NCBI GenBank assembly: GCA_964344305.1
Contig: CAYFMT010000009.1
Coordinates: 20,550 to 84,549 of the forward strand
From: JABMOV01 sp964344305
Lineage (GTDB): Bacteria > Fidelibacterota > Marinisomatia > Marinisomatales > JABMOV01
Reading direction: 5' to 3'
Length of the DNA stretch: 64,000 nucleotides
The position numbers were made by a program, and so were the translations under genes. This document shows, in pieces, positions 26,156 through 33,609 of the stretch. The number at the start of each line of letters is the position of its first letter. The stretch's first letter is position 1. A model generated the notes under the pieces. That model was given only the letters and a program-made list of their open reading frames with translations, was not told the origin of the DNA and ran no database searches.

Positions 26156-26615
26156 AAAAACGATTTTAAGGAAAATAAGTACAGGACTCTATATTGTCAC
26201 TGGAAATACAAAAAGTGGACCTGTCGCTGCTGCCATATCATTTTTAACTCAAACATCCATGGATCCCCCTTTAGTAACCATGGCTATTCGATCTGATTCA
26301 TCTCTATATCAGGCAGTCCAACCCGGTAATTATCTTGCCATCCATTTTCCTGCCACTGATCAGCAGGACATGGTTGGTTCTTTCTTTCGCATTAAAGACT
26401 CAGATGAAAATTCCATAAATGGGTATGAATTCACACTGAGTGACCTGGGGAACCCCATTCTGATTGATACACCGATGGCGCTGGAAGTGGTAGTGAAACA
26501 GATCATCCCCGAGGGTGATCATCATGTGATCATAACGGAAGTTGTCCACACACTACTCAAGGAGGATAAAGATATCCTCGCCATGCATCACACAACCTGG
26601 CATTACGGCGGTTAA
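26139..26615 (+). CDS. Flavin reductase-like FMN-binding protein
   Basis: The 158-residue protein is a single flavin reductase-like (split-barrel, FMN-binding) domain. RKISTGLYIVTG...GPVAAAISFLTQTSMDPPLVTMAI is the characteristic N-terminal block, followed by FPATDQQDMVGSFF (GSF in place of the usual R/K-FA). The C-terminal GDHHVIITEVVHTLL...MHHTTWHYGG matches the usual GDH.I..GEV and final HY.GG-like residues. Such proteins reduce flavin or act as small oxidoreductases. The ATG at 26139 after GGAAAGAG is chosen; an upstream in-frame ATG lies inside the lipoprotein gene. It ends TAATG with the next gene. Confidence 0.85.
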   Translation: MDLTHRKTILRKISTGLYIVTGNTKSGPVAAAISFLTQTSMDPPLVTMAIRSDSSLYQAVQPGNYLAIHFPATDQQDMVGSFFRIKDSDENSINGYEFTLSDLGNPILIDTPMALEVVVKQIIPEGDHHVIITEVVHTLLKEDKDILAMHHTTWHYGG

Positions 26616-27574
26616 TGACATACACCTCTCCGGACAATCCGTCCTTTACCTTACAATATGAACAGGCTTTAAACGGTGGAAACTTTCTGCCAGTATTTCT
26701 GCGCTCCTGTCTGGATAGATCACTTATTCAATCACTGAACGCGAACAATTCATCCGTTCCTGTTACCAATGCATTGAAAAATATCTTAGGCGATTGCAGG
26801 AAAAATCCTTCATCCAGGATATTGAAATACTTGTATGATTTACACAATAATGTCGGGACCAAACAGAAGACAGATTCCACTCTTACAGCTGTAGGCAAAG
26901 AAGGGATCCTGAAGGCTGTTTTTGTCATGGATCTTGAAGATGCTGTGCAGTCGAATGATTGGGATAAAGCGGAAGAAGTGGCTGCATCACTGTTCCTGGC
27001 AGCTGAGAACAAGTTATCCATCGTTGATATTCTAACAGAACTTGGATTACAGGCGCCACAAATCCATGCGACAAGATTCTACCATTTAGGACGAAGTCTG
27101 GTATTTTACAAGGAAACCCACCTTAAGTGGGACGGTGTGAAGCTCGGAATAAACTGGTTAAAAGATGCACCAGTTTCCGATCCGCATCCGTCGACCAAAA
27201 TCACGCCTGAAGAATTAATGCCAGGGGTATTAACAATGGATAAAGAGACAACGCTTGCATTCATATCATGTTGGCGGTTATGGAACAGTGAATCCATCCG
27301 TGCAGGAGGATTTCGACGTGAAATATCCTACTGTCTTTCTGAGATCTCTTCCAACGTTCCTTCTACCGGAATAAAACCTGAAGACAACAAAACAATACAG
27401 AAACCTGACTTTGTCGCTACCACAGAACAGCTAATTACCAGAATTCCAGAACAAGAATTGCCTGAGGATCTGGTTCTTCTGGAAGGACTGCGATATTGCT
27501 GGGAGAATGTAGACAGTACAGGAAAATCAGTAATTTTAGCCCGAATTGAGGACATGAAAAATGGATATTGGTAA
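26615..27574 (+). CDS. Protein of unknown function in a packed gene run
   Basis: The 319-residue protein is not recognised. The sequence looks mainly helical (VTNALKNILGDCRKNPSSRILKYLYDLH, WDKAEEVAASLFLAAENKLSIVDILTELG), with regularly spaced hydrophobic residues in the first half, and has no signal peptide or membrane helix. The second half has HLGRSLVFYKE and FISCWRLWNSESIRAGGFRREI. It overlaps the flavin reductase-like gene by one base and the metallo-hydrolase gene by 14, so it is co-translated with both and is probably a cytoplasmic partner. No metal or nucleotide motif is seen. Confidence 0.75.
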   Translation: MTYTSPDNPSFTLQYEQALNGGNFLPVFLRSCLDRSLIQSLNANNSSVPVTNALKNILGDCRKNPSSRILKYLYDLHNNVGTKQKTDSTLTAVGKEGILKAVFVMDLEDAVQSNDWDKAEEVAASLFLAAENKLSIVDILTELGLQAPQIHATRFYHLGRSLVFYKETHLKWDGVKLGINWLKDAPVSDPHPSTKITPEELMPGVLTMDKETTLAFISCWRLWNSESIRAGGFRREISYCLSEISSNVPSTGIKPEDNKTIQKPDFVATTEQLITRIPEQELPEDLVLLEGLRYCWENVDSTGKSVILARIEDMKNGYW

Positions 27575-28415
27575 GTACAGGTGCATCTCCATAGAAACCA
27601 GTCGGTTTGGATTGGATGGTGGAGCCATGTTTGGAATTATTCCAAAGACCATGTGGGAAAAGGAAGCACCTGCAGATGACAAGAACCGCATCGAAATGGT
27701 AACACGATCCCTGCTTCTGGTGAGTGATGATAAACGCATACTTGTTGATACAGGGAATGGAGACAAATGGCAGGAAAAATTCAAAAAGATATACTCAATT
27801 GATACAGAGTCAGTGAACATAGAATCATCCTTAAAAAGTGCCGGGCTTACACCTGATGATATCACGGACGTTATTTGCACCCACATGCATTTTGATCATA
27901 TAGGCGGAAACACGAGGATGGAAAGGAATGAAACAGTACCCACTTTCCAGAACGCAACATACTGGTTTAGCAGGGAAAACTGGGACCTGGCAAATTCACC
28001 ATCCGAAAAAGATCAGGGAAGTTTTATGGAGGCGGACTGGAAAGTACTAGCGGACAATGGTATGGTACAGCTTGTTTCAGGAAATGACCCTTTTATTGAT
28101 GGCATCGATTTTATTGTTTCCCATGGACATACACTGGGCCAGATTCACCCCATCATTCGGGATAACAACCATACACTCATGTATTGTGGTGACCTGATAC
28201 CCATGTCTGCGCATATTCCTATCCCATGGATAATGGCGTATGATATTCAGCCCATGGTGACCATAGAAGAAAAACGCAGGTTACTACCTAAGATTGTAGA
28301 CGAGAACTGGACACTATTTTTTGAACATGATCCATTGGTGGAAGCCTGCTCGGTATCATTCAATGGTCGACACTATCATAGAAAGGACCCGGTTGTACTC
28401 TCAGAAGGAAAATGA
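27561..28415 (+). CDS. MBL-fold metallo-hydrolase
   Basis: The 284-residue protein has the full metallo-beta-lactamase fold motif set. THMHFDHIGG (about 111-120; H-x-H-x-D-H), the His in VSHGHTLGQIHP (about 190), the Asp in LMYCGDLIPM (about 213) and a late His in FEHDP (about 255) supply the ligands of a binuclear metal site. It resembles the group annotated as AttM/quorum-quenching-like or general MBL hydrolases; the substrate is not predictable. Its start lies 14 bases before the stop of the previous gene, and the DUF309 gene overlaps its end. Confidence 0.88.
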   Translation: MDIGKYRCISIETSRFGLDGGAMFGIIPKTMWEKEAPADDKNRIEMVTRSLLLVSDDKRILVDTGNGDKWQEKFKKIYSIDTESVNIESSLKSAGLTPDDITDVICTHMHFDHIGGNTRMERNETVPTFQNATYWFSRENWDLANSPSEKDQGSFMEADWKVLADNGMVQLVSGNDPFIDGIDFIVSHGHTLGQIHPIIRDNNHTLMYCGDLIPMSAHIPIPWIMAYDIQPMVTIEEKRRLLPKIVDENWTLFFEHDPLVEACSVSFNGRHYHRKDPVVLSEGK

Positions 28416-28770
28416 ACTCCTCTGGTCCGGTGTGAAATCTTACCAGGCAGGCAACTATTATGAAGCCCATGAGGATTGGGAAGAATTATGGTCTGATCGG
28501 AGGTTGATGGATCGGAACATTGTTCACGGTCTGATCCAGGTATCCGTTTCACTGTTTCATAGTGAGCAGGAAAATCTGAAAGGTGCAAGGAGCATGATCC
28601 AAAAGGCACTACCAAAATTTCATGGTCATACAACCACGTGGAATGGACTTGATCTGGCACCCTTTGTTCAATCATGCATTAGATGGCAAAAACACGTGAA
28701 TGAAGTTTTGTCAGTAGAAAACATCAACCCTTCATTTAAACCAGAATTGAAAGAAGTGAATAATGGTTAA
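28366..28770 (+). CDS. DUF309 family protein
   Basis: The core SYQAGNYYEAHEDWEELW (about 26-43) and NIVHGLIQVSVSLFHSEQENLKGARSM match DUF309, a small all-helical family with a conserved E-A-H-E motif and no settled function. The start is uncertain. The ATG at 28366 overlaps the metallo-hydrolase gene by 50 bases, while a TTG at 28396 or a GTG near 28432 would also leave the conserved core intact. The gene ends overlapping the next one by eight bases. Confidence 0.8.
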   Translation, partial: VDTIIERTRLYSQKENELLWSGVKSYQAGNYYEAHEDWEELWSDRRLMDRNIVHGLIQVSVSLFHSEQENLKGARSMIQKALPKFHGHTTTWNGLDLAPFVQSCIRWQKHVNEVLSVENINPSFKPELKEVNNG

Positions 28771-29122
28771 CATATGTCTTTTTATAAAGGATTTTCGTCT
28801 GGGAACCCTTATTGCTGAAAAGCTTACCGAAGAAAAGGTTGTGAAGATAGAGTTTGTGGATAACCTGGACTCTCCGGCAATTAGGAAGGCGGATCTCACC
28901 ATTGTGGACTTCGATTATGGAGAGCAGGGAACAGTGTGGTTTATATCTCAGCTAAGACATAAAAATCAGAAACAACTGCTCATGGGGTACATGAAACGGG
29001 TGCACAAGGAACTTCATGATAAACTTACAGCTGCAGGATGTGAGCTCATATTGCCACAATCTTCCGTGGTAAAAAATATTCCTTCGATACTAAAAATGGT
29101 CAGAACAGGTGACCATGAATAA
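28763..29122 (+). CDS. Degenerate receiver-like (response regulator fold) protein
   Basis: The protein has 119 residues, one receiver-domain length. The order of elements resembles a CheY-like fold: VNICLFIKDFRLGTLIAEKL (strand and helix 1), ADLTIVDFDYGEQG at the position of the phospho-acceptor Asp, QLLMGYMKRVHKEL where receivers have the conserved Ser/Thr strand, and AGCELILPQSSVVKNIPSIL for the last strand and helix. The acidic pair after strand 1 (normally DD/DE) and the conserved Lys are missing, so phosphorylation in the classical way is unlikely. No output domain or kinase is present. It overlaps both neighbours. Fold assignment is tentative. Confidence 0.55.
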   Translation: MVNICLFIKDFRLGTLIAEKLTEEKVVKIEFVDNLDSPAIRKADLTIVDFDYGEQGTVWFISQLRHKNQKQLLMGYMKRVHKELHDKLTAAGCELILPQSSVVKNIPSILKMVRTGDHE

Positions 29123-29759
29123 ACAGGAAAAAAAGGACCACGCAATGGAAGTAATAAATCGGTTGCGTAGTGAATACCCTGATTCCAGATGTTCATTGAA
29201 TTATTCGTCCACTCATGAGTTGCTTGTGGCCACCATATTATCTGCACAGTGTACAGATCACAGGGTAAATCAGGTAACCCCTGGATTGTTTGAGAAATAT
29301 ACATCGCCTGTTCATTTCGCCCGCGCCGATGTACAGGAGCTTGCGAGAGATATCCATTCGTGTGGGTATCATAACCAGAAAGCCAGGAGTATTCAGGGTG
29401 CCAGTTTGCGAATTGTGGAAGATTATGATGGAGAAGTGCCTGATACCATGGATGAACTGGTGGCTCTGCCGGGAGTTGGTAGAAAAACAGCCAACTGTGT
29501 GCTGGGGGAATGCTTCGGTGTACCATCCATGGTGATAGATACGCACATGGTACGGATCATGAACCTGCTTGGATTTACAACATCGAGAGATCCTGTTAAA
29601 ATCGAAAAAGAATTGATGGAGATCTTTCCACCGGAGGACTGGGTAAACCTGACCCACATGATCATTGACCACGGACGAGCAATATGCATCGCCAGAAGAC
29701 CCCAATGCCAGAATTGTGTCCTGGCAGATATTTGTCCATCTGCCACCGAAAATCACTAA
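29115..29759 (+). CDS. nth: Endonuclease III
   Basis: The 214-residue DNA glycosylase/AP lyase is of standard length. ATILSAQCTDHRVNQVTP opens the domain. LPGVGRKTANCVLGECF (about 120-136) contains the helix-hairpin-helix and the catalytic Lys, and VIDTHMVRIMNLLGF contains the catalytic Asp. The C-terminal C-x6-C-x2-C-x5-C cluster motif (CIARRPQCQNCVLADIC) binds [4Fe-4S]. It removes oxidised pyrimidines in base excision repair. The ATG at 29115 follows a GTG two codons upstream that is also possible. The start overlaps the receiver-like gene. Confidence 0.96.
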   Translation: MNKQEKKDHAMEVINRLRSEYPDSRCSLNYSSTHELLVATILSAQCTDHRVNQVTPGLFEKYTSPVHFARADVQELARDIHSCGYHNQKARSIQGASLRIVEDYDGEVPDTMDELVALPGVGRKTANCVLGECFGVPSMVIDTHMVRIMNLLGFTTSRDPVKIEKELMEIFPPEDWVNLTHMIIDHGRAICIARRPQCQNCVLADICPSATENH

Positions 29760-29844
29760 ACACTTACCCAGCGATTATTGCATTTTTTGTAGAATGAACA
29801 GCCCCTAAATTCATATTCCAATATTAATTGCAGGATACAAGTAA

Positions 29845-30252
29845 ATGAATTACCCAATACTGACAAAAGTCTTTCATTTTTGCGCAGCACATCAATACGG
29901 TCACGATGGATGGACACCGGAAAAAAACTGGGAAGTATTTGGACCTGATGCAAGGGTACATGGTCACAATTATGAGCTGCATGTATCCGTAACGGGTCCC
30001 ATCAATCCCAAGACAGGTTTTTGCGTAGATCTTGGGGAGTTGAAGCAAGTGGTCAAGACTTATGTAATTGATTTGCTCGATCATGCCCAGATTGAGAAAG
30101 ATATATCCTGGTTCAAGGGGAAACAACCTTCCAGTGAAAACATGGTGCAATTTATCTGGGAACAGATCACCAGTCATATGAAGGAACCTGCTCTCCATCG
30201 GATTCGCCTGGTGGAAACACCCACTATTTATACGGATTATTACGGGGACTAA
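29845..30252 (+). CDS. queD: 6-carboxy-5,6,7,8-tetrahydropterin synthase
   Basis: The 135-residue protein is of the 6-pyruvoyl-tetrahydropterin synthase/QueD family. The zinc ligands are His in FHFCAAHQYG (about 14) and HGHNYELHV (about 36-38). A Cys in TGFCVDLGELK is the catalytic cysteine region, LDHAQIE is the usual D-H pair, and the C-terminal RLVETPTIYTDYY holds the pterin-binding Glu. It makes 6-carboxytetrahydropterin for queuosine. The neighbouring YhhQ-type transporter and folE (which makes the substrate dihydroneopterin triphosphate) support the queuosine role over a biopterin one. An insert (YGHDGWTPEKNWEVFGPD) between the zinc histidines is normal for the group. Confidence 0.92.
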   Translation: MNYPILTKVFHFCAAHQYGHDGWTPEKNWEVFGPDARVHGHNYELHVSVTGPINPKTGFCVDLGELKQVVKTYVIDLLDHAQIEKDISWFKGKQPSSENMVQFIWEQITSHMKEPALHRIRLVETPTIYTDYYGD

Positions 30253-30253
30253 A

Positions 30254-30949
30254 TTGGATTTTAAACATAGGTTTTACCTAATCCTGGCAGGAATCTTCAT
30301 TTCGTCCCTCGTTGCAGGGAACCTCATTTTCCAAAAATTTTTTCAATGGACACCTTTTGGGCTTTACACATTTGAAATTTCTGTTGGGATTCTGCCATAC
30401 CCTGTAACCTTCCTGGTGACAGACCTTATCTCTGAGCTATACGGTAAAAAGAAAGCAGATGCTGTTGTATGGTCCGGATTCATTGCCAGTGTTTTTGTTA
30501 TGGGTGTTGTCCTCCTTGCCAATGCAGTACAGCAAACGGCATGGTCGCCCGTGGATTCTGAGACGTTTTCCAGGGTATTTGGATTATTTGCACCGGCAGT
30601 CTTTGCATCCATGACAGCCTATTTAACAGCGCAGTTTATCGATATCCGTATATTTCATTTCTGGAAAAAACTCACCAAAGGGAAACATCTCTGGCTCAGG
30701 AATAATGGGTCAACTGTCGTGTCGCAGCTGGTAGATACATCCGCTGTATTGAGTCTCCTTTGCCTCACAGGTGCCATTGACTGGATTCGCTTTGTACCCC
30801 TTCTAATCAATGGGTTTCTGTTTAAAGTACTGGTAGCATTGTTTGACACACCCTTGTTTTACCTGGGTGTGTATTTACTCAAAGATAAAATTCATGATGA
30901 TCCTGATGAAACATGGGATCGTCCAGAACCAAAAAAGGAATTATTATGA
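30254..30949 (+). CDS. Queuosine precursor transporter (YhhQ/VUT family)
   Basis: The 231-residue membrane protein has about six hydrophobic segments. LILAGIFISSLVAGNLIFQKFF, YPVTFLVTDLISELYGKKKAD and VSQLVDTSAVLSLLCL are the conserved blocks of the YhhQ/QPTR (formerly VUT) family, which takes up preQ0/preQ1 in E. coli. The frame starts with TTG two bases after the queD stop (TAAATTG); no ATG occurs before conserved residues. folE overlaps the end by four bases, so queD, this transporter and folE are one operon for queuosine precursor supply by both synthesis and uptake. Confidence 0.9.
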   Translation: MDFKHRFYLILAGIFISSLVAGNLIFQKFFQWTPFGLYTFEISVGILPYPVTFLVTDLISELYGKKKADAVVWSGFIASVFVMGVVLLANAVQQTAWSPVDSETFSRVFGLFAPAVFASMTAYLTAQFIDIRIFHFWKKLTKGKHLWLRNNGSTVVSQLVDTSAVLSLLCLTGAIDWIRFVPLLINGFLFKVLVALFDTPLFYLGVYLLKDKIHDDPDETWDRPEPKKELL

Positions 30950-31521
30950 CAGGTCCAGATCAGGGAACCATAGAAGCACTGACACGATCATTGCTGGAGG
31001 AAATAGGTGAAGATGTCCAGCGGGAAGGATTACTTAGAACCCCAAACCGTGTGGCAAAAGCATGGTCATATTTCTCAAAAGGTTACAGGGAAAACCTGGA
31101 TGATATCATTAACAAGGCTATTTTCGAAGAAGACTGTTCTGAAATGGTTATTGTTCGGGATGTGGAATTTTTCAGCATGTGTGAACACCATATGCTACCA
31201 TTCATGGGGAAAGCTCATGTGGGTTATCTTCCAAATGGAAAAGTGATTGGGCTTTCAAAAATACCACGTATCATTGATATGTATGCAAGGAGGCTGCAGG
31301 TCCAGGAGAGGCTCACTCACCAGATTGCCATGACACTGCAGGAAGTATTGGATCCCATTGGTGTGGCGGTGGTGCTGGAAGGTCGTCACATGTGTATGCA
31401 GATGCGTGGGGTAGAAAAACAGAACAGTTTTGCCACCACGTCTGCCATGCTGGGAGAATTCCATGATCAATTCGAAACCAGAACGGAATTCCTGAGCATT
31501 ATCGGTCTCCGGAATCTTTAG
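30946..31521 (+). CDS. folE: GTP cyclohydrolase I
   Basis: The 191-residue protein has the normal FolE length when started at the ATG at 30946, which follows AAGGAA at a good distance; an earlier in-frame ATG at 30913 lies inside the transporter gene. REGLLRTPNRVAKAW is the substrate pocket start. FFSMCEHHMLPFMGKAHVGYLP (about 72-93) carries the zinc Cys and His, and LEGRHMCMQMRGVEKQNSFATTSAMLG carries the second zinc Cys and the C-terminal active-site residues. It converts GTP to dihydroneopterin triphosphate, which feeds queuosine (queD upstream) and folate. Confidence 0.96.
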   Translation: MTGPDQGTIEALTRSLLEEIGEDVQREGLLRTPNRVAKAWSYFSKGYRENLDDIINKAIFEEDCSEMVIVRDVEFFSMCEHHMLPFMGKAHVGYLPNGKVIGLSKIPRIIDMYARRLQVQERLTHQIAMTLQEVLDPIGVAVVLEGRHMCMQMRGVEKQNSFATTSAMLGEFHDQFETRTEFLSIIGLRNL

Positions 31522-31551
31522 TCCTTTTATGACTGAATAGAAAGAAAAATA

Positions 31552-32949
31552 ATGAGTCATAAATACCAATACGATGTTGCTGTCTTAGGTGGGGGTCCCG
31601 GTGGATATGTGGCTGCTATACGGGCTGCCCAATTGGGGTTGAAAACTGCCATCATTGACGAGGATAAACTGGGTGGTATATGCCTGAACTGGGGTTGTAT
31701 CCCCACAAAAGCGCTACTTAAAAATGCAGAAGTATTGCATACGGTAAAAGGGGCCAAACAATTTGGTATTACCATCCCGTCATTTGACGTGGATTTTCCA
31801 AAGGTTATCGAAAGAAGTCGATCCGTATCAGACAGACTATCAAAAGGTATCCAGTTTCTTATGAAAAAAAATGGGATTGACCATTTTCTGGGTCGTGGGG
31901 AATTAACGAACGCCAATACACTCATTATTAAACGCAAGGATGGACCTCAAAAGGTAACAGCAAATCACATCATCATTGCTACAGGTGGACGTCCCAGGGA
32001 ATTTCCCGGTCTTGAGATTGATAAAAAGAGAGTGATTGGTTCCAAGCAGGCCATGGTGCTTGAGAAGCCACCAAAAACCATGATCATCATTGGTGCCGGT
32101 GCCATTGGAGTCGAATTTGCTTACTTCTTTCAATCCTTTGGATCCAAAATCCATCTTGTAGAAATGATGGATCGAATACTTCCAATTGAAGACAAAGACA
32201 TTTCTCTTGAGCTGGAAAAATCCCTAAAAAAATCCGGTATCAAGGTCCACACAGGAACACAGGTAAAAATGATTGATCGGTTAAAAACCAAGGTCAAGGT
32301 TCATATTGCATCAGGTGGAACGACCGAAATTCTTGAAGGAGATGTGGCCCTTGTGGCGGTGGGTGTCACAGGCAACATAGAAGGTATCGGACTGGAGAAA
32401 GCCGGAGTTAAAACCGATCGAGGAGCCATTAAGATAGATAAGTATGGGCAAACCAGTGTACCATCTATTTATGCCATTGGGGATGTAACAGGACCTCCCT
32501 GGCTTGCGCATGTGGCTTCTGCACAGGGACATGTAGCCGCTGAGAAAATTGCCGGACACACAACACGACCCGTTGATTATTCGAACATTCCAGGTTGTAC
32601 CTATTGCCAGCCACAGGTGGCATCCCTGGGATTAACAGAAGAAAAGGCATTGGAGGCCGGGTACAAAATCAAGGTAGGTAAATTCATGTTTCGCGCCAGT
32701 GGAAAAGCCATGGCAATCCATGAAACAACTGGATTTGTAAAAATCATTTTCGATGAGAAATACGGTGAACTGCTGGGATGTCACATCATTGGATCGGAAG
32801 CCACCGAGATGATTGCAGAACTCGGTGTGGCAAAAGCACTGGAAACCACCTGGGAAGAACTGGCCACCACCATTCATGCACATCCCACATTATCAGAAGC
32901 CATCATGGAAGCAGCCATGGATGCCTTTGGGCAATCCATCCATCAGTAG
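31552..32949 (+). CDS. lpdA: Dihydrolipoyl dehydrogenase (E3)
   Basis: The 465-residue flavoprotein has the normal length. The N-terminal FAD motif GGGPGGYVAAIRAAQLG is followed by the redox-active pair in GGICLNWGCIPTKALL (Cys about 45 and 50), the NAD-binding GAGAIGVEFAYFF, the second FAD block YAIGDVTGPPWLAHVA, and the C-terminal catalytic HAHPTLSEA with the active-site His and Glu partner. It reoxidises dihydrolipoamide of the E2 encoded downstream. Gene order lpdA-lipB-E1-E2-methyltransferase-lipA shows a dedicated lipoate/2-oxoacid dehydrogenase operon. Confidence 0.96.
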   Translation: MSHKYQYDVAVLGGGPGGYVAAIRAAQLGLKTAIIDEDKLGGICLNWGCIPTKALLKNAEVLHTVKGAKQFGITIPSFDVDFPKVIERSRSVSDRLSKGIQFLMKKNGIDHFLGRGELTNANTLIIKRKDGPQKVTANHIIIATGGRPREFPGLEIDKKRVIGSKQAMVLEKPPKTMIIIGAGAIGVEFAYFFQSFGSKIHLVEMMDRILPIEDKDISLELEKSLKKSGIKVHTGTQVKMIDRLKTKVKVHIASGGTTEILEGDVALVAVGVTGNIEGIGLEKAGVKTDRGAIKIDKYGQTSVPSIYAIGDVTGPPWLAHVASAQGHVAAEKIAGHTTRPVDYSNIPGCTYCQPQVASLGLTEEKALEAGYKIKVGKFMFRASGKAMAIHETTGFVKIIFDEKYGELLGCHIIGSEATEMIAELGVAKALETTWEELATTIHAHPTLSEAIMEAAMDAFGQSIHQ

Positions 32950-32961
32950 AAGTTGTTTACC

Positions 32962-33609
32962 ATGGTCGACACATCCCTGACAAGTATTGCCATCAAGGAT
33001 TTGCATAGATTGGAGTATGAATCTGCATGGGATCTCCAAAAACGACTGCAGAAGGATGTACAGGAAGGCAGGGAACAGGACACACTGATTCTCGTGGAGC
33101 ACGAACCGGTGTATACACTGGGGAAAAATGCAGACAGCAATCATATTCTCCAGCAAAGACCAGGGGATATAAAAACATACCGAATTGAAAGAGGCGGGGA
33201 TGTGACCTATCACGGTCCCGGTCAACTGGTGGGCTATCCCATTTTGGATTTAAACAGATACACACGCTCCGTGAGCTGGTACATGCGAACACTGGAGGAA
33301 GTGATCATATCCACCCTCAATGATTTTGGAATTGATGCAGGAAGAAAGGAAGGACTCACAGGCGTGTGGGTAGATGAGGTAAAAATTGCTGCCTTGGGTG
33401 TCCGGGTTTCACGCTGGGTTACCATGCATGGTTTTGCGTTGAATGTGCATCCCGATCTACAGCATTACAGTGGAATAATTCCCTGCGGAATATTTGAATA
33501 TGGGGTCACATCCATGGCAGAAATTTTAGAAAGATCCATCACGCTTGAAGAAGTGAAACCAGTTCTCATTCATCATTTCACTCACACATTTCAATCAAAG
33601 GAGAACTAA
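32962..33609 (+). CDS. lipB: Octanoyl-[acyl carrier protein]:protein octanoyltransferase
   Basis: The 215-residue protein moves octanoate from ACP to lipoyl domains. ILVEHEPVYTLGKNADSNH and RGGDVTYHGPGQLVGYPILDL are LipB hallmarks. VKIAALGVRVSRWVTMHGFALNV contains the catalytic Lys, and YSGIIPCGI contains the catalytic Cys. The ATG at 32962 is preferred over a TTG three codons upstream. It sits between lpdA (12 bases after its stop) and the fused E1, and pairs with lipA further on to give full lipoylation of E2. Confidence 0.95.
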   Translation: MVDTSLTSIAIKDLHRLEYESAWDLQKRLQKDVQEGREQDTLILVEHEPVYTLGKNADSNHILQQRPGDIKTYRIERGGDVTYHGPGQLVGYPILDLNRYTRSVSWYMRTLEEVIISTLNDFGIDAGRKEGLTGVWVDEVKIAALGVRVSRWVTMHGFALNVHPDLQHYSGIIPCGIFEYGVTSMAEILERSITLEEVKPVLIHHFTHTFQSKEN

